DNA of 27,702 nt from an uncultured Eubacteriales bacterium (GCA_958405585.1 CATYEP010000005.1:1-27702), one strand, 5' to 3'; positions 12,607 to 21,041 are shown, counted from the stretch's first letter. The notes: generated by a model from the sequence alone, not told the origin. Program-made: numbers and translations.

Positions 12607-14028
12607 TTACATGGACGGCGTTTTATAAAAATAATAATACATGTCGTCTTCCCCGCACGGACGCATCCCCGCCGCCTTCAGTGTATACGCCGATACGGTA
12701 TTCTCTTTATAGCACTTGGCTTCGATTTTTTCCAGACTCAGCTTCATGAATCCGTATTCCATCAGCGCGATCAACGATTCGCGCGCAAAGCCCCTGCCCT
12801 GCCATTCGGGCAGGATCCGCATCCCGATCTCCGCCTCCGACTGATACCCGAAATTGTGCAGTACCACTTCGCCTGCCAGCTTCCCTTCAAAATAAATTCC
12901 CAGCGGCAACTCGTTCTTTTGCTTGAAATCTTTGCGTACGTCCTGCAAAAACCACGCATCCGCGGGGTTTTCTTCCGTCGCGTTCTCGCGCCAGTCATAT
13001 CCCCAGTAACGGTTCAGCTCTTCGTCCCGCGCAAGCCGCGCAAAGTCCGATGCGTCTTCGTCCGCAAGCCCCTTCAGCTCCAGCCGCAATGTCTTGATGT
13101 GCGGATAGTCCGATACCGCGTCAAACGTGCGCCTTACCGCCAGATTGTATTTGTCCACCACCTGCACCGGCAAATACTGCAATTTCGACTTGCGCAGTCC
13201 CGCATCCCCCGAATCGTCTTCTCGGTTGATATATTTCGTTCGCTCGTTGCAATATTCCTTCGCAAACAACTGCGCCACCGTCGGATACGCTCCCGCTACG
13301 CCTCGCTTCGCCTTTTCAATATGCACCACAAGCATGTCCCCGCAATATTCGCCCACCGAAAACGCCACCATCTCTCCGCCCGCGCGCAATATCCCGCCAA
13401 ACAGTCCGAGTTCTTCCATCTTCGGCAGAATCTCAAATACACCCCGCATCTCCTCCGCCGCCAACGTTTCCTCTTTCTCCGTCTGCACCTTCGCGATCTC
13501 CCGCAAAAACGCTTCCGTCTCCGCCCTGTCCGCCACCGTGTACCGCGCAAACGTATAATCCGGATTGTTCTTCTTGAACTTGTTTACATGATTCCGCTGA
13601 CCGCTGTATTTCCCGCCCGGATATTGTATAAAATCCTGCGCATTGTACAGATAATCGCGCCACTTGCGTATGTCCGATACATGCACCTCCGACCCGTACC
13701 GCAGTACCAGCCCGCTTAACCGCTCCCGCGGTACCGCCGTAAAATGCAACCGTATATAATTCTCCCGACAAAATTTCTCGATCTTCTCCGCTACCCGCTC
13801 TTCCGCCGCCGCATCACCGTCTTTCGACAGCGGCCAGTAAAAATATCGGTTGCCCACATACCTGTCACACAATACAAGACATCCCTCTTCTTCCGCGTAC
13901 AATGTCGATAAGTACTTGTTCCACATGAACAGACTCCCCGCCGAATAATTGGATATGTGCGTTCCCTGATTCCGAAAATACGGCAAAAGCCGCCCGATAT
14001 CTTTCCTTTCTAATTTCTGTAACTGCAT
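12607..14028 (-). CDS. Fusion of DUF2156 (LPG-synthase-like) and GNAT acetyltransferase domains
   Basis: 473 residues. Residues 1 to about 305 look like a DUF2156 protein, the aminoacyl-transferase-like fold at the C-terminus of lysyl-phosphatidylglycerol synthases: GTHISNYSAGSLFMW, then YPGGKYSGQRNHVNKFKK, then VAFSVGEYCGDMLVVHIEKA and a final DSGDAGLRKSKLQYLP-type segment. From about 310 a GNAT domain follows (LRLELKGLADEDASDFARLA), with the acetyl-CoA loop MRILPEWQGRGFARESL and EAKCYKENTVSAYTLKAAGM, as in RimJ-type enzymes. No membrane segment, so the flippase half of MprF is absent. Substrates are unknown. Start at 14026-14028 with AGGGAA a few bases upstream. No terminator lies before the next promoter. 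Confidence 0.87.
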   Translation of the reverse strand: MQLQKLERKDIGRLLPYFRNQGTHISNYSAGSLFMWNKYLSTLYAEEEGCLVLCDRYVGNRYFYWPLSKDGDAAAEERVAEKIEKFCRENYIRLHFTAVPRERLSGLVLRYGSEVHVSDIRKWRDYLYNAQDFIQYPGGKYSGQRNHVNKFKKNNPDYTFARYTVADRAETEAFLREIAKVQTEKEETLAAEEMRGVFEILPKMEELGLFGGILRAGGEMVAFSVGEYCGDMLVVHIEKAKRGVAGAYPTVAQLFAKEYCNERTKYINREDDSGDAGLRKSKLQYLPVQVVDKYNLAVRRTFDAVSDYPHIKTLRLELKGLADEDASDFARLARDEELNRYWGYDWRENATEENPADAWFLQDVRKDFKQKNELPLGIYFEGKLAGEVVLHNFGYQSEAEIGMRILPEWQGRGFARESLIALMEYGFMKLSLEKIEAKCYKENTVSAYTLKAAGMRPCGEDDMYYYFYKTPSM

Positions 14029-14101
14029 ATGATTCCCTTAGTGTGTTCCCTTTCTTCCGCCGTTATTCCTCAAAACTCCCGACGGTGCCTTTTTCCGCTC
14101 T

Positions 14102-14129
14102 ATTATACCATATCCCGCAGCTTTTTCAA
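14102..14129 (-). promoter_or_regulatory. Promoter of the DUF2156-GNAT gene
   Basis: Minus strand: TTGAAA (14124-14129), 16-base spacer, perfect TATAAT (14102-14107). Confidence 0.75.
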
Positions 14130-14166
14130 AACGCCCGACTGCCATTTATTTCCTGCAAATCCGCGC

Positions 14167-14201
14167 AAAAAGCCGCCCTTTTCCCTTAAAGGCGGCTTTT
14201 T
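14167..14201 (-). terminator. Terminator of the glycosyltransferase gene
   Basis: AAAAAGCCGCC / GGCGGCTTTTT, 11-bp stem with a 13-base loop, starting 10 bases after the glycosyltransferase stop. Symmetric A and T runs make it potentially bidirectional. Confidence 0.87.
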
Positions 14202-14210
14202 CAGCGCTTT

Positions 14211-15584
14211 TTATCTCATATTCCCCTTATTCGTATCATCTGTCTGCTCTTCAGACAAAGATTCCCGCACGGGTGCGGGAATACCCGCGGCGGGTATTTC
14301 GCCCGCTATGTCCTCCACTTTGGTCGTATCGTCGTGTTCGATCTTCCGCCAGGTCACGTGCATGAACAGCGACGCGATCGACAGCGGCACGTCCACCAGA
14401 TCAAACCACGGGAAAAACAGTACGTAAAACACGAGTTTTGCCTTCGGGCAATGGATCTTCTTCCGTTCGCGCAAAACTACGAAAAATGCAGTCAGAACTC
14501 CCTGCAGCCAATACACTCCCAGCGCTACCCCGAGCGATTTGAGTACCGACAGCGTCACATATTCCTCTACAATCCCCTGCCATCCGCTCGCCGCCGCAAC
14601 TCCGATAAACGATGCCAGAAACATCGCGATCGCAAGAAGCCCCGAACATAATCCGTACGGGAATCCGTAAAAAATCATGTCGTAACACGCCCATTTATTC
14701 GTCTTTTTGCGGAATATGCCCGCAATCAGCTTGTACCCGTACGCAAAAAACGCGTACAGCCGTCCTTTCGCCCAGCGGATACGCTGTTTGAGTACCGTCC
14801 TGAACCGCGTAGGCTGTTCATCGTAAAATTCCGCGTCTTCACAATACCCGATCCTGCCGCCACGCGATACCACTTCGTATGTGAATTGCGTGTCTTCCGT
14901 AAGACACGTCCAGTGCCAGCCTTCCGCCAGCCACTTGCTCTTCACCAGATACCCCGTCCCCGCTATGTGCGTAGACGAATGCACCACCTGCCGCGGTCTG
15001 TGATACGAAAACGAACTCCTGTAAAAATGAATCCCGTACCCCGACGAGATCAGATTCGTCGCAAAATTTTTCGTGTTACGGTACCCGCAAATCACGTCAA
15101 ATTCATCCGTCGCGAACGCTTTGTTCATTTCCCGCATATAATCAGGATGAAGAAGATTGTCGGCATCAAAAATAAAAAATCCGTCCGCATAGTCCGCTCC
15201 GTAATCACGCAGAATATTCTTGAACCCGTATTCCAGCGCCCAGCCCTTGCGCGCATGCTTCGGATCGTGCCGCTCATATACGATCGCTCCCTTTTCCCGA
15301 CAGATCTTCGCCGTTTCATCGTCACAGTTGTCCGCGATCACAAATACCGTCACAAGCTCCTTCGGATAATTCTGACCATGTATGCTGTCCAATAAATTCC
15401 CGATCACCTTCTCTTCGTTCCGCGCCGATATCACCACCGCAAACTTGTGAAGCTTTTCCGTATCCTCAAACTTCCGCGCCTTACCGAAAAATCCGATCAC
15501 CATGTATAAAAATTTATATAGCGTCAGTACCGTTATCGCCGTCAGTATGTACTTCAGTACCGTAAATATCGTATCCAGAACCAT
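14211..15584 (-). CDS. Membrane family 2 glycosyltransferase
   Basis: 457 residues. One N-terminal membrane segment (about 8-30) is followed by a cytoplasmic GT-A domain: VVISARNEEKVIGNLLDSI for nucleotide binding, FDADN as the metal-binding DxD-type motif, and CLTEDTQFTYEV with the catalytic acid. QRIRWAKGR is the Q-x-x-R-W signature of processive-type enzymes. Three or four membrane helices follow (about 300-410) and then a charged tail. It resembles cellulose/hyaluronan-synthase-like enzymes, so a role in an exported polysaccharide or glycolipid is plausible, but the sugar and acceptor are unknown. It is a single-gene unit with its own promoter and terminator, divergent from hppA. Confidence 0.9.
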   Translation of the reverse strand: MVLDTIFTVLKYILTAITVLTLYKFLYMVIGFFGKARKFEDTEKLHKFAVVISARNEEKVIGNLLDSIHGQNYPKELVTVFVIADNCDDETAKICREKGAIVYERHDPKHARKGWALEYGFKNILRDYGADYADGFFIFDADNLLHPDYMREMNKAFATDEFDVICGYRNTKNFATNLISSGYGIHFYRSSFSYHRPRQVVHSSTHIAGTGYLVKSKWLAEGWHWTCLTEDTQFTYEVVSRGGRIGYCEDAEFYDEQPTRFRTVLKQRIRWAKGRLYAFFAYGYKLIAGIFRKKTNKWACYDMIFYGFPYGLCSGLLAIAMFLASFIGVAAASGWQGIVEEYVTLSVLKSLGVALGVYWLQGVLTAFFVVLRERKKIHCPKAKLVFYVLFFPWFDLVDVPLSIASLFMHVTWRKIEHDDTTKVEDIAGEIPAAGIPAPVRESLSEEQTDDTNKGNMR

Positions 15585-15614
15585 TCCGTCTTTCCCTTGC
15601 CGCCGTTTTTTCCC

Positions 15615-15643
15615 ATTATACCCTATCCGCTTTCAATTTACAA
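15615..15643 (-). promoter_or_regulatory. Promoter of the glycosyltransferase gene
   Basis: Minus strand: TTGTAA (15638-15643), 17-base spacer, perfect TATAAT (15615-15620). Confidence 0.8.
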
Positions 15644-15707
15644 GAAAATTCCGAAAATTTTATCTGCTTTCACAAAAATATGCTCTCCATAAATTTTTAA
15701 TCAAATC

Positions 15708-15736
15708 TTGACCTGACAATCTTTTCATGTTATTAT
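15708..15736 (+). promoter_or_regulatory. Promoter of hppA
   Basis: TTGACC (15708-15713), 17-base spacer, TATTAT (15731-15736). Predicted start near 15743, at the foot of the leader hairpin. Confidence 0.8.
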
Positions 15737-15741
15737 TAAAA

Positions 15742-15781
15742 AAAGCGCAAATTTTTCGTCCAAGAAAAATTTGTACGCTTT
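15742..15781 (+). promoter_or_regulatory. 5'-terminal hairpin of hppA mRNA
   Basis: CAAATTTTTC (15748-15757) pairs with GAAAAATTTG (15764-15773). After a TA bulge, AAAGCG (15742-15747) pairs with CGCTTT (15776-15781). The stem occupies the whole leader and the ribosome binding site GAAGGGGG starts on the next base. Confidence 0.7.
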
Positions 15782-15794
15782 GAAGGGGGAAACA

Positions 15795-17879
15795 ATGGAA
15801 TATGCGATCCTGATCGCTCCCGGCGCCGCTATCCTGGCGCTGCTTTTCGCGCTCGTTTTTGCTCGGAAAGTTCTCAAAATGCCCGAAGGCGAACAGACCA
15901 TAGGCATTGCCGCGATCATACGCAAAGGCGCCAACGCCTTTTTGAAACGGCAATACATCGTGGTTGCCGTCTTTTTTGCTTGCGTTTTTGTACTCCTGGG
16001 CATTCTCGCCCTCGTCGGATTCGTAGGGCCGTTCATGCCCTTCGCATTCCTCACCGGCGGTTTCTTCTCCGGACTTACCGGCTTTCTCGGCATGAAGATC
16101 GCCACCGCCGCCAACGCCCGCACCGCTACCGCCGCGCAAAACAGTCTCAACAAAGGTCTGCGCGCCGCGTTCTCCGCCGGAAGCGTCATGGGCCTCGTCG
16201 TGGTCGGCCTCGGGCTTTGCGATCTCTCTCTGTGGTATTTCATTCTCAAAGGCTTCTATTCGGTCAGCGGTTCCGCTCTCTCCGAAGCCGCCTTTATCTC
16301 CACAAATATGATCACCTTCGGCATGGGCGCTTCCTGTATGGCCCTCTTTGCCCGCGTCGGGGGCGGTATCTTCACCAAAGCCGCTGACGTCGGCGCAGAC
16401 CTCGTCGGAAAAGTCGAGGAAAATATCCCCGAGGACGATTGCCGCAATCCCGCCGTCATCGCCGATAACGTCGGCGACAACGTCGGAGACGTCGCAGGCA
16501 TGGGCGCCGATCTCTATGAATCGTACGTCGGTTCCCTCCTCTCTTCCATGGCGCTCGGCGTCGCCGCAGGCCTCGGATTCTTCGGCGCGCTCATTCCCCT
16601 CGGCATCGCCGCCATCGGAATCGTGTTCTCCGTCATCGGTACTTTCTTCGTGCGCACCAAAGAAGGCGCAGGTCAGAAACAGCTTCTGCGCGCGCTCCGC
16701 GCAGGTACTTGGTTCGCCGCAGCCGCAACCGCCGCCGCTTCCGCTCTCTTCCTTTGGGCCGTCGGCTATCCCATCGTCATCGCGCCCGTTCTCATCGGCC
16801 TCGCCGCCGGCGTTCTGATCGGAGTCAGTACTGAGCTATTCACAAGCGCTTCCTATGCCCCCACCAAAAAACTTGCCGATTCCGCCCAGAGCGGCGCAGG
16901 CCCCGTCATCATCAACGGAACAGCGCTCGGTATGCTCTCCACCCTCGCGCCCGTCCTTATCATCGCGGCAGCCGTGCTCGGCTCTTATTATGCGCTCGGC
17001 GGGGGTGAATATGGTATGTTCGGCATCGGCATTGCCGCCGTCGGCATGCTCTCCACCTTAGGTATCACCCTCTCCACCGACGCCTACGGCCCCGTCGCCG
17101 ATAACGCAGGCGGCATCGCCCAAATGTCCGGCATGGACGAAACCGTCCGCCGACGCACCGACGCCCTCGATTCTCTCGGCAATACCACCGCCGCCACGGG
17201 CAAAGGCTTCGCCATCGGCTCCGCCATGCTCACCGCCCTCGCCCTGCTTTCTTCTTTCTATGTGCAGGTTCAGACGCTCGTCGCTCAGAACGGGCTGGAT
17301 TTTCAGTTCGCTCTTAATGTTACCAACCCCGTCGTTCTCATCGGCGTGTTCGTCGGCGCCATGCTGCCCTTCCTCTTCTCGGCACTCACCATGTCCGCCG
17401 TCGGAAAAAGTGCGCAACGTGTCGTTCTCGAAGTGCGCGCACAATTCGCCCGCAATAAAGGGATCCTGCTCGGCACAAGCGAACCCGATTACAAAAGTTG
17501 CGTGACCATCTGCACAAAATCTGCACAAAAACAAATGATTTTGCCCGCCGTCATCGCCGTGCTCTCCCCGCTCGTCGCCGGTTTCTTTCTCGGTGCAAAC
17601 GGAGTTATGGGCCTTCTGCTCGGTTCGTCCGTCACGGGATTTTTGCTCGCCGTCTTCATGAGCAACAGCGGCGGCGCCTGGGATAACGCGAAAAAATACA
17701 TCGAGGACGGCAACTTCGGCGGTAAAGGCAGCCCCGCCCATAAAGCCGCCGTCATCGGCGATACCGTCGGCGATCCGTTTAAGGACACTTCCGGCCCTTC
17801 CATCAATATCCTCATCAAACTCATCTCCGTCGTCGCCATCGTCTTTGCCCAAGTCATTCTCGCTATCGGGCTTCTCTGA
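15795..17879 (+). CDS. hppA: Membrane-bound ion-translocating pyrophosphatase
   Basis: 694 residues, about 16 membrane helices, normal for the family. It hydrolyses cytoplasmic PPi and pumps H+ or Na+ outward. The catalytic loops are present: DVGADLVGKVEENIPEDDCR, DNVGDNVGDVAGMGADLYES, the later TDAYGPVADNAGGIAQM, and near the end GDTVGDPFKDTSGPS. The GNTTAATGKG segment carries Ala where K+-independent enzymes have Lys, which places it in the K+-dependent group; whether H+ or Na+ is moved cannot be settled by eye. An upstream in-frame ATG at 15771 is possible, but ATG 15795 is chosen because GAAGGGGG lies 5 bases before it. Single-gene unit. Confidence 0.95.
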   Translation: MEYAILIAPGAAILALLFALVFARKVLKMPEGEQTIGIAAIIRKGANAFLKRQYIVVAVFFACVFVLLGILALVGFVGPFMPFAFLTGGFFSGLTGFLGMKIATAANARTATAAQNSLNKGLRAAFSAGSVMGLVVVGLGLCDLSLWYFILKGFYSVSGSALSEAAFISTNMITFGMGASCMALFARVGGGIFTKAADVGADLVGKVEENIPEDDCRNPAVIADNVGDNVGDVAGMGADLYESYVGSLLSSMALGVAAGLGFFGALIPLGIAAIGIVFSVIGTFFVRTKEGAGQKQLLRALRAGTWFAAAATAAASALFLWAVGYPIVIAPVLIGLAAGVLIGVSTELFTSASYAPTKKLADSAQSGAGPVIINGTALGMLSTLAPVLIIAAAVLGSYYALGGGEYGMFGIGIAAVGMLSTLGITLSTDAYGPVADNAGGIAQMSGMDETVRRRTDALDSLGNTTAATGKGFAIGSAMLTALALLSSFYVQVQTLVAQNGLDFQFALNVTNPVVLIGVFVGAMLPFLFSALTMSAVGKSAQRVVLEVRAQFARNKGILLGTSEPDYKSCVTICTKSAQKQMILPAVIAVLSPLVAGFFLGANGVMGLLLGSSVTGFLLAVFMSNSGGAWDNAKKYIEDGNFGGKGSPAHKAAVIGDTVGDPFKDTSGPSINILIKLISVVAIVFAQVILAIGLL

Positions 17880-17968
17880 TCTCTTGCCCGCACAGAAAAC
17901 CGCGCAAAACTGAATTTATCAATTCGGAGCTTTCGGCGGCGAAAAGCGGAGCATTTTTTACAAAGTCT

Positions 17969-18014
17969 TGCGGCGCGTCGCATAAATTTTGCGACGCGCC
18001 GCAGATACTTTTTC
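17969..18014 (+). terminator. Probable hppA terminator
   Basis: Perfect 14-bp stem TGCGGCGCGTCGCA / TGCGACGCGCCGCA with a 7-base loop. The T-run (ACTTTTTC) begins five bases after the stem, so the U-tract is displaced. It lies about 90 bases after the stop. Confidence 0.7.
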
Positions 18015-18120
18015 TGACTGCAGGGATCTGCTTGCATTATTGCGTTTTCCTGTACGTTTTTACCTGTTTCCGTATTTTGCGCGTGTTTTTGCGCATTTCC
18101 GCAAGCCTTCGCGACAATAC

Positions 18121-18159
18121 AAAAAAGGGAGAGAGCAGAAATTTCTGCACTCTCCCTTT
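18121..18159 (-). terminator. Terminator of the HtrA-like gene
   Basis: AAAGGGAGAG / CTCTCCCTTT enclosing an inner palindrome GCAGAAATTTCTGC. Six A on the plus strand give U6 at the end of the minus-strand transcript. It is about 130 bases beyond the stop at 18292. Between 18015 and 18291 nothing else is seen except short open frames without signals. Confidence 0.85.
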
Positions 18160-18291
18160 CCCTGAACAGATTCTTTTTTGAAGGAGTTTAAAAGAACGTC
18201 CGAAAAATCAAACAAATTCAAAATTTTTCAATCCCCCGACAAATTCAAAGGGTTTGCCGCAAAACGAAAAACACATTATTTTCCCGAACTG

Positions 18292-19746
18292 TTATGCTTT
18301 GTTGATCTCGTACAGCCTGTCCAGTTCCTCAAGATCGGATTCCTTGACGGTATATTCTGCGGAAGTCGTAGTTTCCCCTCCGCGCACGATCCCGAACGAA
18401 ATGGTATCGCCGGCGCGGATGGTCAGGATAACGTCCGAAATATCGAAATTACGATCCAAAGTTACTTCGCGCGTTTCGCCGCTCTTGGATCGGATCTTAA
18501 ATGTCTGAAGGATGTCGTTCATCTCCAGCCCCATGCCGGCTGCAATGGATCCGGAATTAGTCGAATCGACGACGATCTCTTCCCGAATTGTGCCGTATCC
18601 GCTGGATTCATCATAGACGTACTTCGAATTCTGCGACACGACGTTCACACCTAAATTAATCCCATACCCCACGTTATCGCCGCTGCCGAAATAGTAATGC
18701 AGAATGTTATCCGCCGTGCCTTTCGCAATTTCCAAAGGGATCGCATAGTTGATGTTCTGATCCGTTCCGTTTCCTGCGTTCGTGATGCCGATCAGTTCGC
18801 CTTTCAGATTAAACAGTCCGCCGCCCGAATTTCCGCCATAAATCGCCGTATCGATGCGGAGCGACCGATAAGAACGCACCGCATTGTCGATCTGCAGATT
18901 AATGTATTCGTTGTCAACACTCACGATTCCTTCGGTCACGCTGATCCCTTCCCCTTCGGGGTTACCGATCGCGATCGCCGTCTCTCCGACATAATATTCG
19001 TCCGCAAACTCCGCCGCTTTCACATTCGGATTGATCGCCTGAACATCTTCTGTCTCTGCACGGATGACCGCAATATCGTTACTGATCGATCCGCCCACAT
19101 ACTCGCATTCAATTCCGTAAACGCCGTAGTCATAAACGTACAGTCCGTCCGAATCCACTCCCTTGTTGGTATATGAACCTTCGCTGCCGTAAAGGTAACA
19201 GACAATCCTGCGCGCCATTTTTCCGTTGTTTGCCGCCGAAGCATTCGCATCATAGAGTACGTGATAATTCGTGATGATATAAGTATAATCGTCCTGTATC
19301 TGGTACACTACGCCCGAGCCGGTATACATCGCCACTTTATTTTCTCTGCGATTCCCGCCGATCCAATCATCCATAGTAGTTTTTTCCACAAACTCCGTGT
19401 AGATCTTCACCGCCGATTGCAGACACGACCCGATCACCGATGCGTTGTCCGTCGGTTCCGCAAGATACTTTTTCAGAAATTCGTCGTACGTCAGATCGTC
19501 GTTATAGACCTCTTTATAATACTCGTACAAATCTTTCGCCGTGACGTCGCTTCCGTTACTGATCGTGATCGTCGACGATGTCCCGTCCGAATAATAGATC
19601 GTATATACGTCCCCGTCGGCATTGGAAGACGTTTTCAGAATATTTTTCACCGACGCGGATTCCTCTGAACAGCCCGCAAGTACCAACGAGAAAGCCAGTA
19701 CCATGACCGCAAGCACAGTCAAAACAGTTTTCGTAAACCGTTTCAT
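18292..19746 (-). CDS. Lipoprotein trypsin-like (HtrA/DegP-type) serine protease with C-terminal PDZ-like region
   Basis: 484 residues. The signal peptide ends in the lipobox LVLAGC, with lipid-modified Cys26, so the protein is tethered outside the membrane; most Firmicute HtrA proteins use a transmembrane helix instead. Residues 30-125 are an Asp/Ser/Tyr-rich spacer. The chymotrypsin-fold domain (about 130-345) has the triad His162 (TNYHVL), Asp224 (SNDIAVI) and Ser307 (GGNSGGGLFN). Residues 360-470 resemble a PDZ domain (GSIAAGMGLEMNDILQTFKI). HtrA proteases remove misfolded exported proteins. Start has GGGAG eight bases upstream. Single-gene unit with its own promoter and terminator. Confidence 0.92.
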   Translation of the reverse strand: MKRFTKTVLTVLAVMVLAFSLVLAGCSEESASVKNILKTSSNADGDVYTIYYSDGTSSTITISNGSDVTAKDLYEYYKEVYNDDLTYDEFLKKYLAEPTDNASVIGSCLQSAVKIYTEFVEKTTMDDWIGGNRRENKVAMYTGSGVVYQIQDDYTYIITNYHVLYDANASAANNGKMARRIVCYLYGSEGSYTNKGVDSDGLYVYDYGVYGIECEYVGGSISNDIAVIRAETEDVQAINPNVKAAEFADEYYVGETAIAIGNPEGEGISVTEGIVSVDNEYINLQIDNAVRSYRSLRIDTAIYGGNSGGGLFNLKGELIGITNAGNGTDQNINYAIPLEIAKGTADNILHYYFGSGDNVGYGINLGVNVVSQNSKYVYDESSGYGTIREEIVVDSTNSGSIAAGMGLEMNDILQTFKIRSKSGETREVTLDRNFDISDVILTIRAGDTISFGIVRGGETTTSAEYTVKESDLEELDRLYEINKA

Positions 19747-19775
19747 AATCCTATCTCCCGTATTTTGATAGCAAT

Positions 19776-19784
19776 ATTATAACA
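19776..19784 (-). promoter_or_regulatory. Extended -10 promoter of the HtrA-like gene
   Basis: Minus strand reads TGTTATAAT, an extended -10 (TG-n-TATAAT). No good -35 is present at 17 bases, which is acceptable for this class. The leader can form CTATC / GATAG with the Shine-Dalgarno in the loop. Confidence 0.65.
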
Positions 19785-19869
19785 CTTTTTAAGGTAACCG
19801 ATACCATGGAACAGTGAATTTTTTATGAAAAAATCGTGAAGCCTGCTCTTTTCTCCCGACGCAAAAAGA

Positions 19870-19898
19870 TTTACTTTTCCCGTTCTGCGGTGTATACT
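19870..19898 (+). promoter_or_regulatory. Promoter of the nrdG2-like gene
   Basis: TTTACT (19870-19875), 17-base spacer, TATACT (19893-19898). Predicted start near 19905. Confidence 0.7.
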
Positions 19899-19909
19899 AT
19901 AAAAAAATA

Positions 19910-19937
19910 TTTTGATTGCGGAAGTTTGCAATCAAAA
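19910..19937 (+). promoter_or_regulatory. 5'-terminal hairpin of the nrdG2-like mRNA
   Basis: Perfect 10-bp stem TTTTGATTGC / GCAATCAAAA with an 8-base loop, ending 3 bases before the GGAGG ribosome binding site. No NrdR-type palindrome is visible at this promoter. Confidence 0.65.
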
Positions 19938-19953
19938 ATCGGAGGAAGCGAAT

Positions 19954-20640
19954 ATGACCATCGCAGGACTGCAAAAAACCACCCTTCTGGATTTCCCCGG
20001 CAAAGTGGCGTGCACGGTTTTTCTGCGCGGATGCAACTTCCGCTGTCCTTTCTGCCAGAACGGCGAGATCCTTGAGGGCGGCGAAGGCGACATTTCGCGT
20101 GAAGAATTGCTGGCGTTCCTTAAAAAACGCAAAGGGATTTTGGACGGCGTCTGCGTTTCGGGCGGCGAACCGCTCCTGCAAGCGGATACTCCCGCCCTGA
20201 TCGCCGAAATCAAATCACTCGGTTACGCAGTCAAACTGGACACCAACGGCGCTTTCCCCGCACGGCTGAAAGAGCTTTGCATGGATAAACTCGTCGATTT
20301 TGTCGCCATGGACATCAAAAACTCGCCGCAAAATTACGATAAAACGGCGGGCGTAAAAGTCAACATGGACGCGATCCTCGAAAGCGCAGATTTTCTGCTT
20401 TCCGACAGCGTTCGTTACGAATTTCGCACTACGGTCGTCAAAGAATTGCACAAGGGCGAAGATTTTATCCGCATCGGACAGTGGCTGCGCGGCGCAAAAC
20501 GCTATTTCCTGCAAAACTTCCGCGACAGCGACGCAGTTCTTTGCCGCGGCCTTTCTCCTTGCCCCGATGCGCAACTGCAGGCTTTCAAACAGCTCCTGAA
20601 GCCCTTTATACCGAGCGTTCTCATCCGCGGCGAAGAGTAA
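19954..20640 (+). CDS. Anaerobic ribonucleotide reductase activating protein, NrdG2 type (radical SAM)
   Basis: 228 residues. The radical-SAM cluster is C27-x3-C31-x2-C34 in GCNFRCPFC. The N-terminus MTIAGLQKTTLLDFPGKVAC and the SGGEPLLQ and DTNGAFP motifs match the NrdG2 group, which is proposed to generate the glycyl radical on NrdD using S-adenosylmethionine and reduced ferredoxin/flavodoxin. A start at 19912 is open, but ATG 19954 has GGAGG at 19941-19945. The nrdD gene lies 646 bases downstream on the same strand, behind a strong terminator, so the pair is close but separately transcribed. A pyruvate-formate-lyase-activase-like role on another glycyl radical enzyme is a less likely alternative. 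Confidence 0.88.
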   Translation: MTIAGLQKTTLLDFPGKVACTVFLRGCNFRCPFCQNGEILEGGEGDISREELLAFLKKRKGILDGVCVSGGEPLLQADTPALIAEIKSLGYAVKLDTNGAFPARLKELCMDKLVDFVAMDIKNSPQNYDKTAGVKVNMDAILESADFLLSDSVRYEFRTTVVKELHKGEDFIRIGQWLRGAKRYFLQNFRDSDAVLCRGLSPCPDAQLQAFKQLLKPFIPSVLIRGEE

Positions 20641-20646
20641 GAAATT

Positions 20647-20685
20647 CTGCCCGCGAATACAATTTGCGCGGGCAGGATTTTTTTT
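20647..20685 (+). terminator. Terminator of the nrdG2-like gene
   Basis: CTGCCCGCG / CGCGGGCAG stem, extendable by AA/TT, followed by GATTTTTTTT. It starts 6 bases after the stop. Confidence 0.93.
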
Positions 20686-20715
20686 ACTTTGCAAAATTTC
20701 CGACGATAGAAACCG

Positions 20716-20869
20716 CTTGCGGCGCCCGAATGACAGGCGCCGCAAGAAATCCGCGAGCCGCAAACATTTTTGCGGCTCGCGGCTTTTGTTCTGCATTCCT
20801 TTGCAGAATGCGCAAAAAACGATGTCCGAATGACAATGCCCGCCGTCACTCCGTGCGCGGAGTGACGGC
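20716..20869. repeat. Cluster of four near-perfect hairpins in non-coding DNA
   Basis: Four inverted repeats follow one another. CTTGCGGCGCC / GGCGCCGCAAG (20716-20746). A 14-bp stem at 20751-20764 / 20769-20782, with CTTTTGTT after it. TTCTGCA / TGCAGAA (20789-20808). GCCGTCACTCCG / CGGAGTGACGGC (20842-20869). The 10-mer CCGAATGACA occurs in the loop of the first and again just before the fourth. None overlaps a credible gene. They could be stacked terminators, a REP-like element or a decayed RNA gene. Confidence 0.7.
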
Positions 20870-20967
20870 TGATGCGGAGCGACGGCGACACTCTCGCCGC
20901 GCCCCATTCCTTTCGCCGTCGGCTCTGATAACCGCACGGCTTTATCCCTATTACGGCATTATGTATA

Positions 20968-20983
20968 ATACTATATATAGTAT
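20968..20983. promoter_or_regulatory. NrdR-box-like palindrome, distal site
   Basis: ATACTATATATAGTAT, a perfect 16-base palindrome that fits the NrdR box pattern. It overlaps a TATAAT at 20964-20969, but the matching -35 (TTTATC) is weak. It lies 144 bases before the proximal pair. Confidence 0.7.
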
Positions 20984-21041
20984 CCGCAGAGGCGGGGCGC
21001 TGGCGAAGATTCTGCAAAAATTATTGTGGCGATACGCCGAA

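Noticed and set aside
12487..13719. 410-codon open frame on the plus strand
   Set aside because: It begins in the pilin-like gene 2 leader and runs antisense to the DUF2156-GNAT gene; composition is Arg/Pro/His-rich as in other shadows.
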